Source of the DNA: Sycobia sp. Sy_11
Taxonomy: Eukaryota; Arthropoda; Insecta; Hymenoptera; Epichrysomallidae
Assembly: GCA_018907035.1 (NCBI GenBank)
Contig: JACCIC010000015.1
Coordinates: 3,168,001-3,232,000 of the forward strand
Direction: 5' to 3'
DNA length: 64,000 bases
Every line of letters begins with the position of its first letter. Position 1 is the stretch's first letter. Both the position numbers and the translations under genes were made by a program. The notes below the pieces were generated by a model, which had not been told where the DNA came from, did not search any database, and was given only the letters and a program-made list of their open reading frames with translations. This document shows positions 1-10,984 of this stretch, piece by piece.

Positions 1-197
1 GGGTAGTCCTCGGCACAATTTGTGGTTTCCTCAACGTTCACATGTATAAAATTCAGTTCGAGCAACGCCATATGTGCATTGTTATGTCCATATCCTGATA
101 CTATACCATTGCTATGAAGATATGATTCAGTGGGACCTGGTATAGTTAAATACAGCACATATGGGACTGGAGTCGTGTTCAGGATGGAGTTATCGAG
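1..197 (-). CDS. Serine protease homolog, downstream exon (partial, runs off the window)
   Basis: This exon starts after the acceptor GCTTTTAG in phase 0, which matches the phase-0 donor of the 353-681 exon across a 155-bp intron (198-352). The joined protein reads VMAK then LDNSILNTTPVPYVLYL. This corresponds to the KL..PI.....V.PI.LP stretch of trypsin-like proteins. It is followed by GIVSGYGHNNAH, which matches the conserved (V)SGWG/SGYG motif, and by VNVEETTNCAEDY, which matches the V.V....C...Y segment with its conserved Cys. The reading frame is open to base 1, so the region holding the catalytic Ser (GDSGGP) is outside the window and its state is unknown. Confidence rests on the match to the family layout and on the exact phase match, not on a database hit. 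Confidence 0.82.
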
Positions 198-352
198 CTA
201 AAAGCTTATCGATTATAAATCATTTTGAAAGAACTTCAATGCTAAAAATAATTCCAATACAAAGCTTTGCTCGAATACGATAGGTGCAATTATCTAATTT
301 AAATTAGTTTAATTTCATACAAACGAAAATTTTAATAGTTCTGCTCGCTCAC

Positions 353-681
353 TTTCGCCATGACAATAGTATTGCTTGGATTAGCAGGATCGTAATTGTA
401 CGTGTAAATTTCCTCGATTCTGTGCTCGGACACGTGAATGTCCAAATTCCTTCCGGCATGGAACTTTAGAACAGCGGTAAATGAACAATTCCTTCTCTCG
501 GCTGTTTCCAGAAATATCCGCGGAACGGATAATATCCAGATGTCGGAAACGATTGCGCCATTCCCGACTTTTTCGACCCTGAAGTTAACGGGTTGCGTCG
601 CAAAAATCGCAACCGTATATGAGAGATTTCTGCCTAATGCGGGATCACCGTTTCTGAGATCCTCGGCGGTTAGGGATGAAG
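353..681 (-). CDS. Serine protease homolog (catalytically dead), internal exon
   Basis: The exon reads in one frame across 109 codons plus two leading bases (phase 1 entry). It runs from an acceptor after a pyrimidine-rich TTCTTTCTTGAAG to a donor AAA|GTGAGC. The protein follows the chymotrypsin-fold N-terminal barrel: an activation-like segment DLRNGDPALG, then YTVAIF, then NGAIVSDIWIL, which aligns to the usual CGGSxIS..W(I/V)L block, and finally YNYDPANPSNTIVMAK, which aligns to the HPxYNPxxxxNDIALLKL block. The catalytic His site (normally TAAHC) reads SVPRI, with Arg at 518-520. The catalytic Asp site (NDIA) reads NTIV, with Thr at 368-370. The Cys pair that normally brackets the His loop is also gone (CGG becomes GNG, HC becomes RI). 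Members of this family that lack the triad are regulatory or binding proteins, for example prophenoloxidase cofactors. No specific role can be assigned here. The upstream signal-peptide exon was not located, and an in-frame TAA at 707-709 shows that the frame does not simply extend upstream. Confidence 0.82.
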
Positions 682-2820
682 CTTCAAGAAAGAATAAATT
701 TTGCTCTTATATTATTTGTATATGCAAATAAAATACAATGTTTTTTTTTAATGCCATGTAGTTCCTTCAAGAAATAATTAAGATATAGAATTGGCGTTTT
801 TTCTTAACAAATTATCAAAAAAATATTCCACCTTCCAATAGAACTATATTTCTAGAGAAATGGCTATTGCTTTATTCATCTTCTCTATTCCGATAGTAGA
901 TTGTCACGTCAATATTTATCGACGAAACTTTCTATAAATACTATTAATAAATAATAGAAGATATAAATTTTCGATTTAACGACATCCAGCGTGTCTATCA
1001 CGAACTTTATAAAATTACATACTCAGCTTGTAACTTTTACATGTTAGAAAATAAAAAATTTTGTTTTCAGCTATTTACAGGAACTTTAAATATATCTCTG
1101 AATATATCAGCTCGATCATTATTTCATGACTAAATTCAAAGTTTTATAGGTATAGCACATAAATTAATTTATGCTAACACATAAATTAATTTTTTTCCCA
1201 ATATTACAAAAGTACATAAAAATATTCGATAATATCGTGTGATGTAATAATTTTCGCATCACATTATTTAGACTTTTCGAGGTTGTTTTAGAATTTGTTA
1301 GATATGAAATTCAACAATTGGTACAATTTAAAAGGCTCCATAATACCGATTATTTTATTGATTTTTACTTAGACCAAATAATATGTCGCAAAAATGAAAA
1401 TTGGATAATAGTTGGAGTAAGTAAGCATTACTACGCGTAATATTATGCTTACGTATAGCCATTAGAACTGAAGTTTTAGCGACTTTTTAAAATACCTGGA
1501 TATACAAAAGGAACTATATGCTATAAAATACATGGTTGAGTATTAGATTACACATAGATCCGATATTTGTCTTTAGAAATTATAAGTGCTACTTATATTT
1601 TTAGATTGACATATCGTGAAAAGTCTCGTTCAAATCCATTTTTTTTGTCATTGTCACATTTCGTTAAAACTAATTTGAACGTTCTACAAAAATTTATATG
1701 GAAAATTTATGTAAAAGAGTAAAAAATAATCGTATTACAGTATTACTTACCGTGTTTAATGAGATAAGGCGCGAAAATGAGAGCAATAAGACAAATTATA
1801 TTAGAGCAAGACATTTTTTAACTTCAATGTTCAACAAATCTATTTATTTTTGCACTCCAACTTCGATAACATTAAATCTTTAATACAATTTTTTTATTAT
1901 ATAAGTAGAAGTAAACGGACCAATATCACAAAATGAGCTACATAAAAATTTTATTTAATTTTTAAAAGATATTTCTCGTAAAAATTATCAATTCTTATCT
2001 CACCAGTAACTAATTATAAGCAACATATGATATGAAAGAAAATAACTTTTCGACTATTATTCTATATCAATGACATAGATGTTTGAAATATTCTAATCTT
2101 GGGAATTTCTATATTACATAACTTAATTTTTGCTGATTTAAATATTTTCCGTTTTTATTGCTTTAAATGAAATACGGTTGAAGCGGACCTGTCACGTTAC
2201 GAAGTAAACGTGACGAAAGTTGCTTATATAATTAATGAATATTTATTCATAAACATGGGCACCTTTTAGCTGAATACAAAAATATTTATTATAATATTCC
2301 ACAGTTTTATGAATATCTGTTGTTATGTCTGTCTATGTTGAATTTAATTGACCTTTATTGGTACCTTTATATATATATATAAATCAATAATTACCAAAGC
2401 AACACATTAAATGTGCCATAAATTCCTCTGAGACGCAAGTATGTCATGTAGTAGTTCAGTATTTCAAAACAGACATAAAATTATAATTTTACTTGATATT
2501 CTTCTTATGATTTACATATTATATCTTTTGTCAATCGATTGTCATTAATATAATGGAAACAAAAATTATTGGATGATATATGGAAATTTAATAATGCATT
2601 GATTTAAGAATATTGTAATTCTATAATAAAGAACATATTTTTCATATTAGCTAAACTAGGCGTTATCTATTCACATGTCAAATAAAGGAATGTAAAGTTG
2701 ACTTTATTCGAATATAAAGATACTCCTCTTATGAGTTAAATTTCACCTCTATACCATTATTTAAGTACTAATGTAGGTTACGTTGCGTTCTTTACAAATC
2801 TGGGATATGAAATTGATTTT
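682..2820. other. AT-rich non-coding DNA upstream of the protease homolog
   Basis: AT-rich sequence with short A/T runs and no recognisable coding exon on either strand. The first exon of the minus-strand protease homolog should lie here or further right. No ATG with a hydrophobic leader followed by a phase-1 donor could be identified. A short imperfect hairpin with arms GTAAGCAT and ATGCTTAC sits at 1421-1452. Confidence 0.5.
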
Positions 2821-2825
2821 AGTCA

Positions 2826-3528
2826 CCGATATATCGGCTCGACAACATAATGCTAGAATACCTCTTTATCCTTAAGTAAATTGACGTACTAAGTTCGGAT
2901 CTGAAATTGATTTGATCTTATCACTTCAGAGTCAAGGTCAATGAAGGTCATTTGAAGATCAAACATAGCAATATTATTTTAATCATTGCAAAAGATATAT
3001 CTTTATGCTTTTGGAGTCACTGAGTTCAGGTTTTATGTTATTTTGACCGCAAATAAAAAGAGAGATGTAGATTTATTCAAGGTCAGGTTGAGAATATATC
3101 CAGTGAAATATTTAAAATTGGTTTTTAGAGTTTGAGAGCGCTTGACACCGAATTTTCTCATTCAACTAATCGCATTTCTGTCAATATCATTATTCAGATA
3201 AATTTCTGAATCTATTCTCGTGAAAGTAGTTTTATAAGTAATTTTTTTTTGTCTATTCAAAATCAAACAAGTATCAGATTCAGATGTAGTACCTCGGGAT
3301 ACTCTTAGATATAATTGTTGTTCGAATATATATGATACTTTCTGCATTTGACCTTGAAGAGACCTTGTTTGACCTGGAATGACCGTAATTATGAGCAGTT
3401 ATGTCCGATCAGACTCCAGATTTGGATACAGCACATCTCAAAACCTGAGGATATGATTCTATTCCTATTTTACCGAACTAAAAATTTTTCATGACCCTCC
3501 AGGGCCGGAGAGCCGATACATCGGCTCG
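2826..3528. promoter_or_regulatory. Cluster of nuclear-receptor half-sites between two similar palindromes
   Basis: Three perfect copies of TCAAGGTCA, the extended half-site known for FTZ-F1/NR5A and ERR receptors, occur at 2932-2940 (+), 3077-3085 (+) and 3349-3357 (-). Extra AGGTCA half-sites lie at 2945-2950 (+) and 3370-3375 (-). The interval is bounded by CCGATATATCGGCTCG (2826-2841) and CCGATACATCGGCTCG (3513-3528), identical at 15 of 16 bases and each centred on a palindrome. This could be a hormone-responsive element. It could equally be a decayed transposon whose sequence happens to carry these words. The repeat-like boundaries keep the second option open. Confidence 0.4.
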
Positions 3529-3735
3529 GTCCAAGATAGGACCATTGTACATAGTTGATGGGTGATACAAGATATACAAGGCACTTTCAAAGGAGGCTTA
3601 GAAACCTCCAAACTCGACCCTTTAAAAGTTAATATAGTGCCGTGATCAACGCTAATGATTTAACTCTTCTCATCATAATCAAAATGTATCCTATATTCTA
3701 TGCTAGTTCAGTAATTAATAAATATTTTTACCAGT

Positions 3736-3833
3736 CTTACAGTCTTTGTAATATAATCTATTAACTAAAATAATTTCAACGTTATTATTTTACTGTCATT
3801 ATTTTAGTTAATCTATTATATAAAGACTGTAAG
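3736..3833. repeat. Fold-back (inverted) repeat
   Basis: The left arm (3736-3774) begins CTTACAGTCTTT and ends TTAACTAAAATAAT. The right arm (3798-3833) is its reverse complement apart from a small gap and about two mismatches. The loop is about 23 bases. It could be a small fold-back element or a palindromic MITE remnant. No coding content. Confidence 0.7.
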
Positions 3834-3892
3834 AAGGATAGAAATATTTCATAATTTCATTCAAAACAATCGACATAAGTACAATGGTTAAT
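3791..3892 (+). repeat. Dispersed repeat family, copy A
   Basis: Shares ACTG..(AT)TATTTTAGTTAAT near its start and TCGACATAA(G/A)TACAAT near its end with copy B at 26289-26396, in the same order and orientation. It overlaps the right arm of the fold-back repeat at 3736-3833, which suggests that the fold-back is part of the same element. Confidence 0.55.
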
Positions 3893-4387
3893 CGCAGTTC
3901 AATAGTAGTCGAAAAAAACGAAAACAATGAAAATCTCCTGACTGCCACACGCGATCGTCGTAAGGCGAGCCGCTGGTACTCCTTTTTTCCTCGCCCAACG
4001 ACTATCCGCGATCTCGCAGCTCCTCCGCCCTTCGCACCCCTCTCATCCAACCACCGACGGCGCCTTCGCCAACTTGCCACCGCTCGTGCGTCTCTCTGTA
4101 TCCATACAATCGCCACGCGCGCGAGATCAACGGCCCGGCGTGCGCCCCGCGAGCGGCAATTAACGTACGGGCGGCGCGTACGCGCGGGCTCTTAAGTCGC
4201 CGCCAGCGGGTGGAAAGTCCATGCCGCGGCCGCGCGCGCGTCCGGTGACCCGTCGCGAGAATTATGCGCGAAAGGCGCACCGCGCGCGCTATATTTAGAG
4301 CCGGCTTATTTATACAGGGAGTCGCGCCCGCCGCCCCGTCGCCGCGAGCCAGTCCAACGCGCGGGGATACACAGGGAAAAACGGAGT

Positions 4388-4437
<50 letters not shown>

Positions 4438-4600
4438 TCCCGACTTCCCTTGATGCGGGAGTCTCGGCGCCGGATTACGTAATTAATGGGAGATCTTTTA
4501 AAGTCGAGAAGGACGAAGGTGGGCCAATCGGAAAGTGGAAGGATATTAGGAGTTTAAAAGTGGTTAACGACCAATGAATTATAAGATTATTCACTTTCTA
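3893..4600. other. CpG-rich patch with TATA-like words and a (GA)n tract
   Basis: Strongly CpG-rich (runs such as CGCGCGCG) from about 3950 to 4380. TATATTTA lies at 4290-4297 and TATTTATA at 4307-4314, followed by a perfect GA tract at 4394-4435. This has the look of a promoter-type segment, and the open frames through it on both strands are compositional. No exon could be tied to it. It is one of several possible starts for the far downstream metalloproteinase. Confidence 0.35.
4394..4435. repeat. (GA)n microsatellite
   Basis: Uninterrupted GA dinucleotide tract at the right edge of a CpG-rich patch. GA tracts bind GAGA-type factors in insects. Confidence 0.97.
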
Positions 4601-6480
4601 TCAATAATGTTTAGTTGCTCGTGCATATCGAATATAGCTCATTGAATGCATTCAAGATAGACTGTATAAACACATAGACTGGTGTTTTTTTCTTCGAAGC
4701 ACTTTTAACATTCACTTTTTCATATATGAAATTCAGCTACTATAGCGATTCTGATGTTATATTATAGACATCGTCTTCGTTTCATGGATCCCTTTTGCTT
4801 TGCCAATAGAAAAAAGTTGAAGGGGAGCATATTTGTGAGTACACGGGTTGTGTCTTGAATATTGAATTGTGTTTCGTTGAAACTTAATGAAATATCACTG
4901 AGGTATGCGCAGGTACACCATTCATTTGCCTCAATAATTGCTTCATGTAAGCGAAGAAAAACTTGCAAGATTCTTCATTGATTGATTAACCGTTGGGTAA
5001 GAGCTCGTAATGCACTGAATCATATATATAGATATATTGTTTTAGATAGTTGCTCCTAGTGATATTAAACACTATCATATGAACCACTGAACCATTAAAC
5101 TTATGATTCGCACCTGTTATGATTCGCAAGCAATATAAGTTCGTTATTTACTAATAAGATCCTAGGCGATGTCATTGTGATCGAATACAAATTTTGTTTC
5201 CACACGTTTAAGTAAGTGGAATCTTGATTTGCGATACAAATAATTCTGGTAAAATCGTCAGTTATAAATATTTAATGGTACTTACTAACCTGTGGATGAA
5301 ATTACAAAGATAAGATACACATCTTGAGCGAGCGTTAACAACTTAGGTGGTTTGTCCGAATTTGAACTGTCACAGGAAAAACAATAGCATCACCCGATTT
5401 CAAAATTTCGTATTTCATGATTTTTAAATTTCACCTCGTTTAAGATTACAAGTAGTTTTTGTATTCAGCTATTCTAGTTATTTTTGATTCAATACGCAGA
5501 GATCACAGTGAGTGCTAACATTTATTTGCGTACAGATCTTGTGTTACAATAACCATTAAGATGAATATTCTTATCAGAAATAATGAAAATCCTTTCAGAT
5601 ACGTAATCTTGAAATATTCTATGCTAATTTTGACAATTTTGTCAGAAATACTGCCCGAGATGAGTCACTGTGACCTCTAAGAGAGATTTATATTTAGACA
5701 TAAAACTTTGAACTGTTTCAGAATCCGGGATAAAAAGATGACTTAAAGAGCAAAAGTTTACCTTGAAATGATCTTAAAAATACAGATCAAAGACATTGTG
5801 AACATTATGATTGAATCAGCCACTTGATATTCACTAAATTTTATGTATAACACTTTTTGTCGAGTAGCCTACAAACGGAGATATTCGGGTGGTCCGATTA
5901 ACATTTCCCACTCTCTGAATTTTAATACATTATGCAAATATAAAATGCACTCAACATTAACCTTATTATGTTGGATTGAAACCATAAATTAGTTCAATTT
6001 CTTGACTGTGTAAAAGTTCCATCTGAAATTCAAATTGTACGATAAATTTAAAATGTTTCTTCCAAACTTGATAAAGTATGGGCACAGAGTTTTACTTTAG
6101 CATTATACGTAATTTACGGAAGTTTCTATTCCAAATATCTGATCCATCTTCCCTGTTTACTACGCAAAGCTTTCTGCTCCGCAATGGGCGGTAACACTTT
6201 TACGGATTCAAGTTGCATTTGTAGAGAATAATTCACGTTCATTTACGACGAACCACGTATTTAATAGATACCTGTGTTACCAAACAATCGTAAATAACAT
6301 GATGTGAATTCGAAAACCGACGACTCCTCTTCGCCGTACGAATGTAAGACCGCCGCTCGAGAAATAATCGTCTGGCTTCTTTTGAAGCATCAGTAAAGTC
6401 TTCAAAGTCATTTCTTGCAGAATTATTTCGCAGCGTTCGTGAAAAAAAAAGCCGCACGAGAGCCTGGCTCTCCCGTATTT
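4600..6480. other. AT-rich non-coding DNA
   Basis: AT-rich with only short open frames, and nothing recognisable. A 68-codon minus-strand frame at 4762-4968 has mixed composition but no family resemblance. Confidence 0.5.
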
Positions 6481-6643
6481 GCGAAACGATCGAGCGGGCG
6501 AATCTACCCGAGGTCTAAAAAAATTCGCACATCCTGTCAAACTTCCCAGCCGACGGCGCGGTCCGCGCGGCGGAAGCATCGTAAAAGTATATAAAGCGTC
6601 GAGTGTAGCGCGAGAAATGAATCACGCTGCGGGAGATGAAGAG

Positions 6644-6646
<3 letters not shown>

Positions 6647-6674
<28 letters not shown>
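6647..6674. repeat. (GA)n microsatellite
   Basis: GA dinucleotide tract followed by purine-rich, G-rich sequence, within a CpG-rich patch. Confidence 0.95.
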
Positions 6675-6679
<5 letters not shown>

Positions 6680-6920
6680 GGGGCGGGAGAGAAAAAAGGA
6701 ATAAGGCGACGGGGAGGGAAGTTCGGATTATAGAACTGAGACACGAGGGCGCGATACGTCTGGCAGCCGAGCGAATGGTATAGGAGCAAAGATGCGAGAA
6801 TGGGAGATTTTCAGAGGCCTCTCGCCTCTCTCCCTCGTTTCGGTCTCCCTGCCCCCTCCTATTTCCGACGCCTTACGTCTGGATAGGAAGTCAGAGAAGT
6901 GGGAGAACATTCACATGCCC

Positions 6921-6924
<4 letters not shown>

Positions 6925-6952
<28 letters not shown>
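6925..6952. repeat. (CT)n microsatellite
   Basis: Uninterrupted CT tract, opposite in strand sense to the GA tract at 6647-6674. Confidence 0.95.
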
Positions 6953-6962
<10 letters not shown>

Positions 6963-7259
6963 GTGATTTTGTTCTTTATATTTAAAGCCTCGAGTCGTCC
7001 CTCGTGATTCTGCGAGCATGCCATATTAGTTTTGTCTACGAGGTGCGGAAACGTTCGTTTTTGCCTAACTACGAAAAATGAAACATTATAGGCGTACGCT
7101 GCTGGCAGGCAAATCTAACGCTATATATCCCAGAATCGGTGGTCCAATTTTTTTTTTGTGCATCCGTGTTCAGGACTCCGAAAGTTTTTCGCGCGAGCGT
7201 GCGCGAGAATGATGCTGCAGCCGTGCGATCTGAGTTTTTTTCGACCTTTTTGTTAGATA

Positions 7260-9200
7260 GTTGCGAAGGTAAATGACGGGAAATTGACAGAATTATAATC
7301 GTGGAAAGTTAAAAATCACGGGAGCTGCAAAAAGTGATAGAATTTGTATGTCTTTCAAAGTCTAATATTACTTAATTAAAAGTTACAAAATTTATGCACC
7401 GATAATATGTTACAACCTAACAAACGTGAAAAATTAAGGCTTCATCAATAATTAAGTCTAGAGTTGGTATTAATTGGTCACGTATCGGAATTCAAGACAA
7501 ATATCAAGACAAGGACGTATTCAAAACTTTTAAGGATACAATGATCCGATGGCATTTTTAGTTTTTCAGTTGATCAAAATTTAAGTAATACTAAAACATA
7601 AAATAAAAATGTTATGATAGCATTATGATTATTTAATAAATAGATGAAAAATCGTTTATCAAGTGGTATTTATTATATTATATAGTACTCCCGTTGTAAA
7701 AGACAAACATTAGATTTTTTTATATTATTAGATTTGTTATGTAGAATCATAAATATTAGTCCAACTTCAACCTTAAAAGTCGGAAATCAAATTGTATTAC
7801 TCTTAGTTTTGTTCATGTTTTGACTGTACTTCTGTACTCTTCATAGAACTGACGGAAGAGTATTGTAATCGACTCTCTTCATTTATTAATTGTTTATCGA
7901 ATTATTTCATTTAATTGAAATTTATTATTAAATTATTAATTTATTTTAATACATTAAAAATACTTTAATCTGTTAAAGAGTTTAAAGATATCAGTGGAAT
8001 ATTTAATATTAAAAGAAAAAGGAATTGCGAATAGCAAGTTTCATTATACTGCGGAAATTTCATCGTGCATGCTTTTACTTGGTAAGGAATCTGGGTATTT
8101 TCGAAAGCTGATCAACTGTATGAAAACATAGAGATAAAAAAGCTCTGCAGAAGATAGACAAAAATTCCACAAGGAATGGGAAATTCCCGGCTGCGAGGTG
8201 AAGCCTCTCGAAAATTCAAATGCAAGCTTTCAACTTTTTTTTGGAAACTCTTGAAATCGTGAGAGGAGATACCCATAAAAGCGCGAACGCGTCGATATCT
8301 CCAGGACCCTTTTCCCCCTCTAGCGGATGAGCTGTATTTGTGTTTTAAAATAAAATTATATTGAATTACAACAGTTATTTACATTGTTGTATATTTTGTA
8401 CATTACTTTATGAAAATAATTGCAGTAATTTGCACCGCTAATTACAATAATGATTTTTTTTTTAATTCTTTTGTCAGTGAACATTATATTAAAAATCAAT
8501 ATTATGTACGAGTTTAATATAATACAATTATTTTTATACATTTTCATTTTATTTACTTTTTGATAAAAAATTTTATGATTTGTTATTTCGTTGCAATTTT
8601 CTTGGTACGAAAAATTCTTATGCATTACAATATGGTCATGATATTTCGACTCCTAATATACTGCATTAAGAAATGATTGCCGAATTTTTTTCAAAATGAA
8701 AACCAATACTGTCTTGTGATGACCAATACAATACAGACAATTCCAAATAAAAGACCAAAAGAATACATTAATTGGTAATACTTTTCCGATACTGAGAGAA
8801 TACTTTACGAAATCTACTCTTCTCTTGGTATTGGTGAAGGACTATGAAAAATAGTCTAATAACGTAACGAATATATTGTAATTAATTAATTTTTGTATAT
8901 AATTTCCAGATAAACGAGAATTTTTAATTTTAAATAATTGTTGACAATCTAATTGGATGATTCTAATTGCAACAATAGCTAATTTCGAAACTTTGCGCAT
9001 TCAAGTAAACGATCGCACAACGGATTTCCCCGCTTATCACGTTTACACGTGAACGTATATTAGTTTCTTCCCTTTGTCATTGTCAGGGTGAACTTTTTAT
9101 GCTATAAAATCCTCGCAATGAAGAAATATATAACCGTGCAAACTCTAATACAGTTATATATCGTGCAAATCCCATGAATAAGAATCAGTTGACTGAATGG
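7260..9200. other. AT-rich non-coding DNA
   Basis: AT-rich with no coding exon seen. A slightly less AT-rich stretch at about 8150-8340 has no recognisable motif. A CACGTG word lies in TTTACACGTGAACG near 9045. Confidence 0.5.
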
Positions 9201-9235
<35 letters not shown>

Positions 9236-9244
9236 CGTGCGTGT
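9201..9244. repeat. (GT)n microsatellite grading into GC alternation
   Basis: GT tract passing into GCGCGCGC and back to GT. Alternating purine-pyrimidine sequence of this kind can form left-handed DNA. Confidence 0.95.
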
Positions 9245-9960
9245 AAAAAACGTAGCGCGTCCGCAGGATCAACTCACCGCACCCAAGGACATATCTCGAA
9301 AATCAAAATATCCCCTCTCCTCCAACCTCGGTGATTTCGCAAAGAGCCGGTAATTAATATCAATGCACCCGCTCGATCTGGCACCTCCTCCTTCTACCCC
9401 CCCCCAGAGATGAGAGTTACGTTCGTTACGAGGCCCATTGAGCGCATCGACGCCCGCGCCCGCGTTCCAAATTGCATTATGGTAAAAGCGCTTTTGGGAT
9501 TTCAATGGCGGCGGGAGGGAGGGGGCGAGCATTCATCGAGGATATACGACCGCTCTCGCCGCGCCCCCTTTTGATTCATTCCGCTGACTCGTCGCAGGGA
9601 CGCCGGCAGAGGAGAGAGAGAGAGAGAGAGAAATTGAGAGAGGCGGGAAAGACATTTATCGCTTCATCGGAGGAGGCCCAGAAAATCGTATATCTAGAAG
9701 AAAATCACAAGAGTTACGCTCGACGAGATCAATGAACGCGCGACGCCATGAGTTCTCCGACCTGATGGGCGAGAAGGGGAAGACTTGCGTATCCGCGAGT
9801 GCGCGTGCACTTTCAATCGAAACGTTACAAGGTGATTTTTATCGATGCTTATTGCATTATGTTCGCGCGCACGCGCGCGTCTGTATCTGCGCGCGTACGC
9901 ATCGAATTCCTTTTTGAAGTAACGGAGAGCACGAATCCCCTGCGTGGAAGCTGCTAATGT
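9240..9960. other. CpG-rich patch with (GA)n
   Basis: CpG-rich segment that includes a C run near 9400 and a GA tract at 9611-9631. Open frames on both strands overlap one another and none resembles a known domain. Confidence 0.45.
9611..9631. repeat. (GA)n microsatellite
   Basis: Short GA dinucleotide tract inside the CpG-rich patch. Confidence 0.9.
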
Positions 9961-10008
9961 GCATGACAGTGTATTATATATATATAGTATGTGACGTCCG
10001 TTAGTAAG

Positions 10009-10010
<2 letters not shown>

Positions 10011-10056
<46 letters not shown>
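10011..10056. repeat. (TA)n microsatellite
   Basis: Uninterrupted AT/TA dinucleotide tract; a shorter TA run lies just upstream at about 9974-9987. Confidence 0.97.
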
Positions 10057-10059
<3 letters not shown>

Positions 10060-10807
10060 TGTAAATACTTGTCGGCATATAATTCTAAAAATAGCATCTC
10101 GTCTCTTCGAATTCTCTGGGGGCTCCACGTAATATATTTCCATTGGGATGCTTTAATGGTATATCGAAAAATTCAACGCACTTAAAGATTTTCGTTGAAA
10201 ATCAATTCGACTTATTATCACAAACAAAAATCAATCTTTTGTGGTGCAAGCATAAAGCACGCCGTAAATCATCATCAAGCTGTTCAACAACAGTCTAATA
10301 AAACATATAATAAAAATATTTCAAACTGCTCTAATGATCACATACGAATCTAAAAAAAAAGGTTGTGATCATAAAAAATTATAATTTTTCTGGATTTTTA
10401 CTTGACTTCTAGAAAAGTTCAAAAGTGTGCGAAAGAGACACTTTTTCAACTGTCTCAAGAACTTTTTCCTGGACGATATGACGTGACGTGCGCGGCATTA
10501 AAGGCTAATGCAAAAGTCCACCGGTAGAACTTATGGTGGTCCTGTACAACTTATAGCGAACGGACGGCCAAAGGAAATTAAGTAGGTTAAAATGGAATCA
10601 CGGTCTTTGGGATATCGCATCCCCGTGTAAGTACTATGTTTGCGCAAATGGAAAAGTTTATTTAAAATTTCGAACCCTGCGTTAAGAGTAATAAAAATTA
10701 TATATAGGAACCATTAGTAGCGGTAATTCCATATTTTAAACCTCTGCGATTTTAGATATTTTCAATGCGTATTGCTTGTATGAAAAAGTTCTCATAGGTC
10801 CCAAATT

Positions 10808-10895
10808 TTAACCCAAACTGAGACTAAATGTTTGCGAGTCAAAGCATGGCGCATATGTGCGTCATGCCGGTCCGGGACGGTAATGCCCGTGTTAA
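10808..10895. repeat. Possible TTAA-bounded transposon end
   Basis: Read on the minus strand from TTAA at 10892-10895, the sequence is TTAACACGGGCATTACCGTC, then a G/C-rich stretch. Next comes a near-perfect palindrome built on GGCGCATATGTGCGTC (10848-10863) with three further paired bases on each side. The layout resembles the MITE at 47835-47982. A second TTAA lies at 10808-10811, but the two ends are not inverted repeats, so at most a truncated or solo end is present. Confidence 0.25.
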
Positions 10896-10938
10896 ATTTT
10901 TCATAATTGAAAAAAAAATATTCTATGCGCATGCAAAA

Positions 10939-10939
<1 letters not shown>

Positions 10940-10982
<43 letters not shown>
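10940..10982. repeat. (TA)n microsatellite
   Basis: Uninterrupted TA dinucleotide tract. Confidence 0.97.

Positions 10983-10984
<2 letters not shown>

Larger units (their letters stand above)
6480..7260. other. CpG-rich patch with (GA)n and (CT)n tracts
   Basis: GC- and CpG-rich sequence with GA at 6647-6674 and CT at 6925-6952, the two in opposite strand sense about 250 bp apart. Open frames in both directions are dominated by the simple repeats. No exon is supported. Confidence 0.45.

Noticed and set aside
860..937. ATG with a hydrophobic leader (MAIALFIFSIPIVD) on the plus strand
   Set aside because: Stops after about 25 codons, has no donor in a useful place, and is on the opposite strand from the protease homolog.
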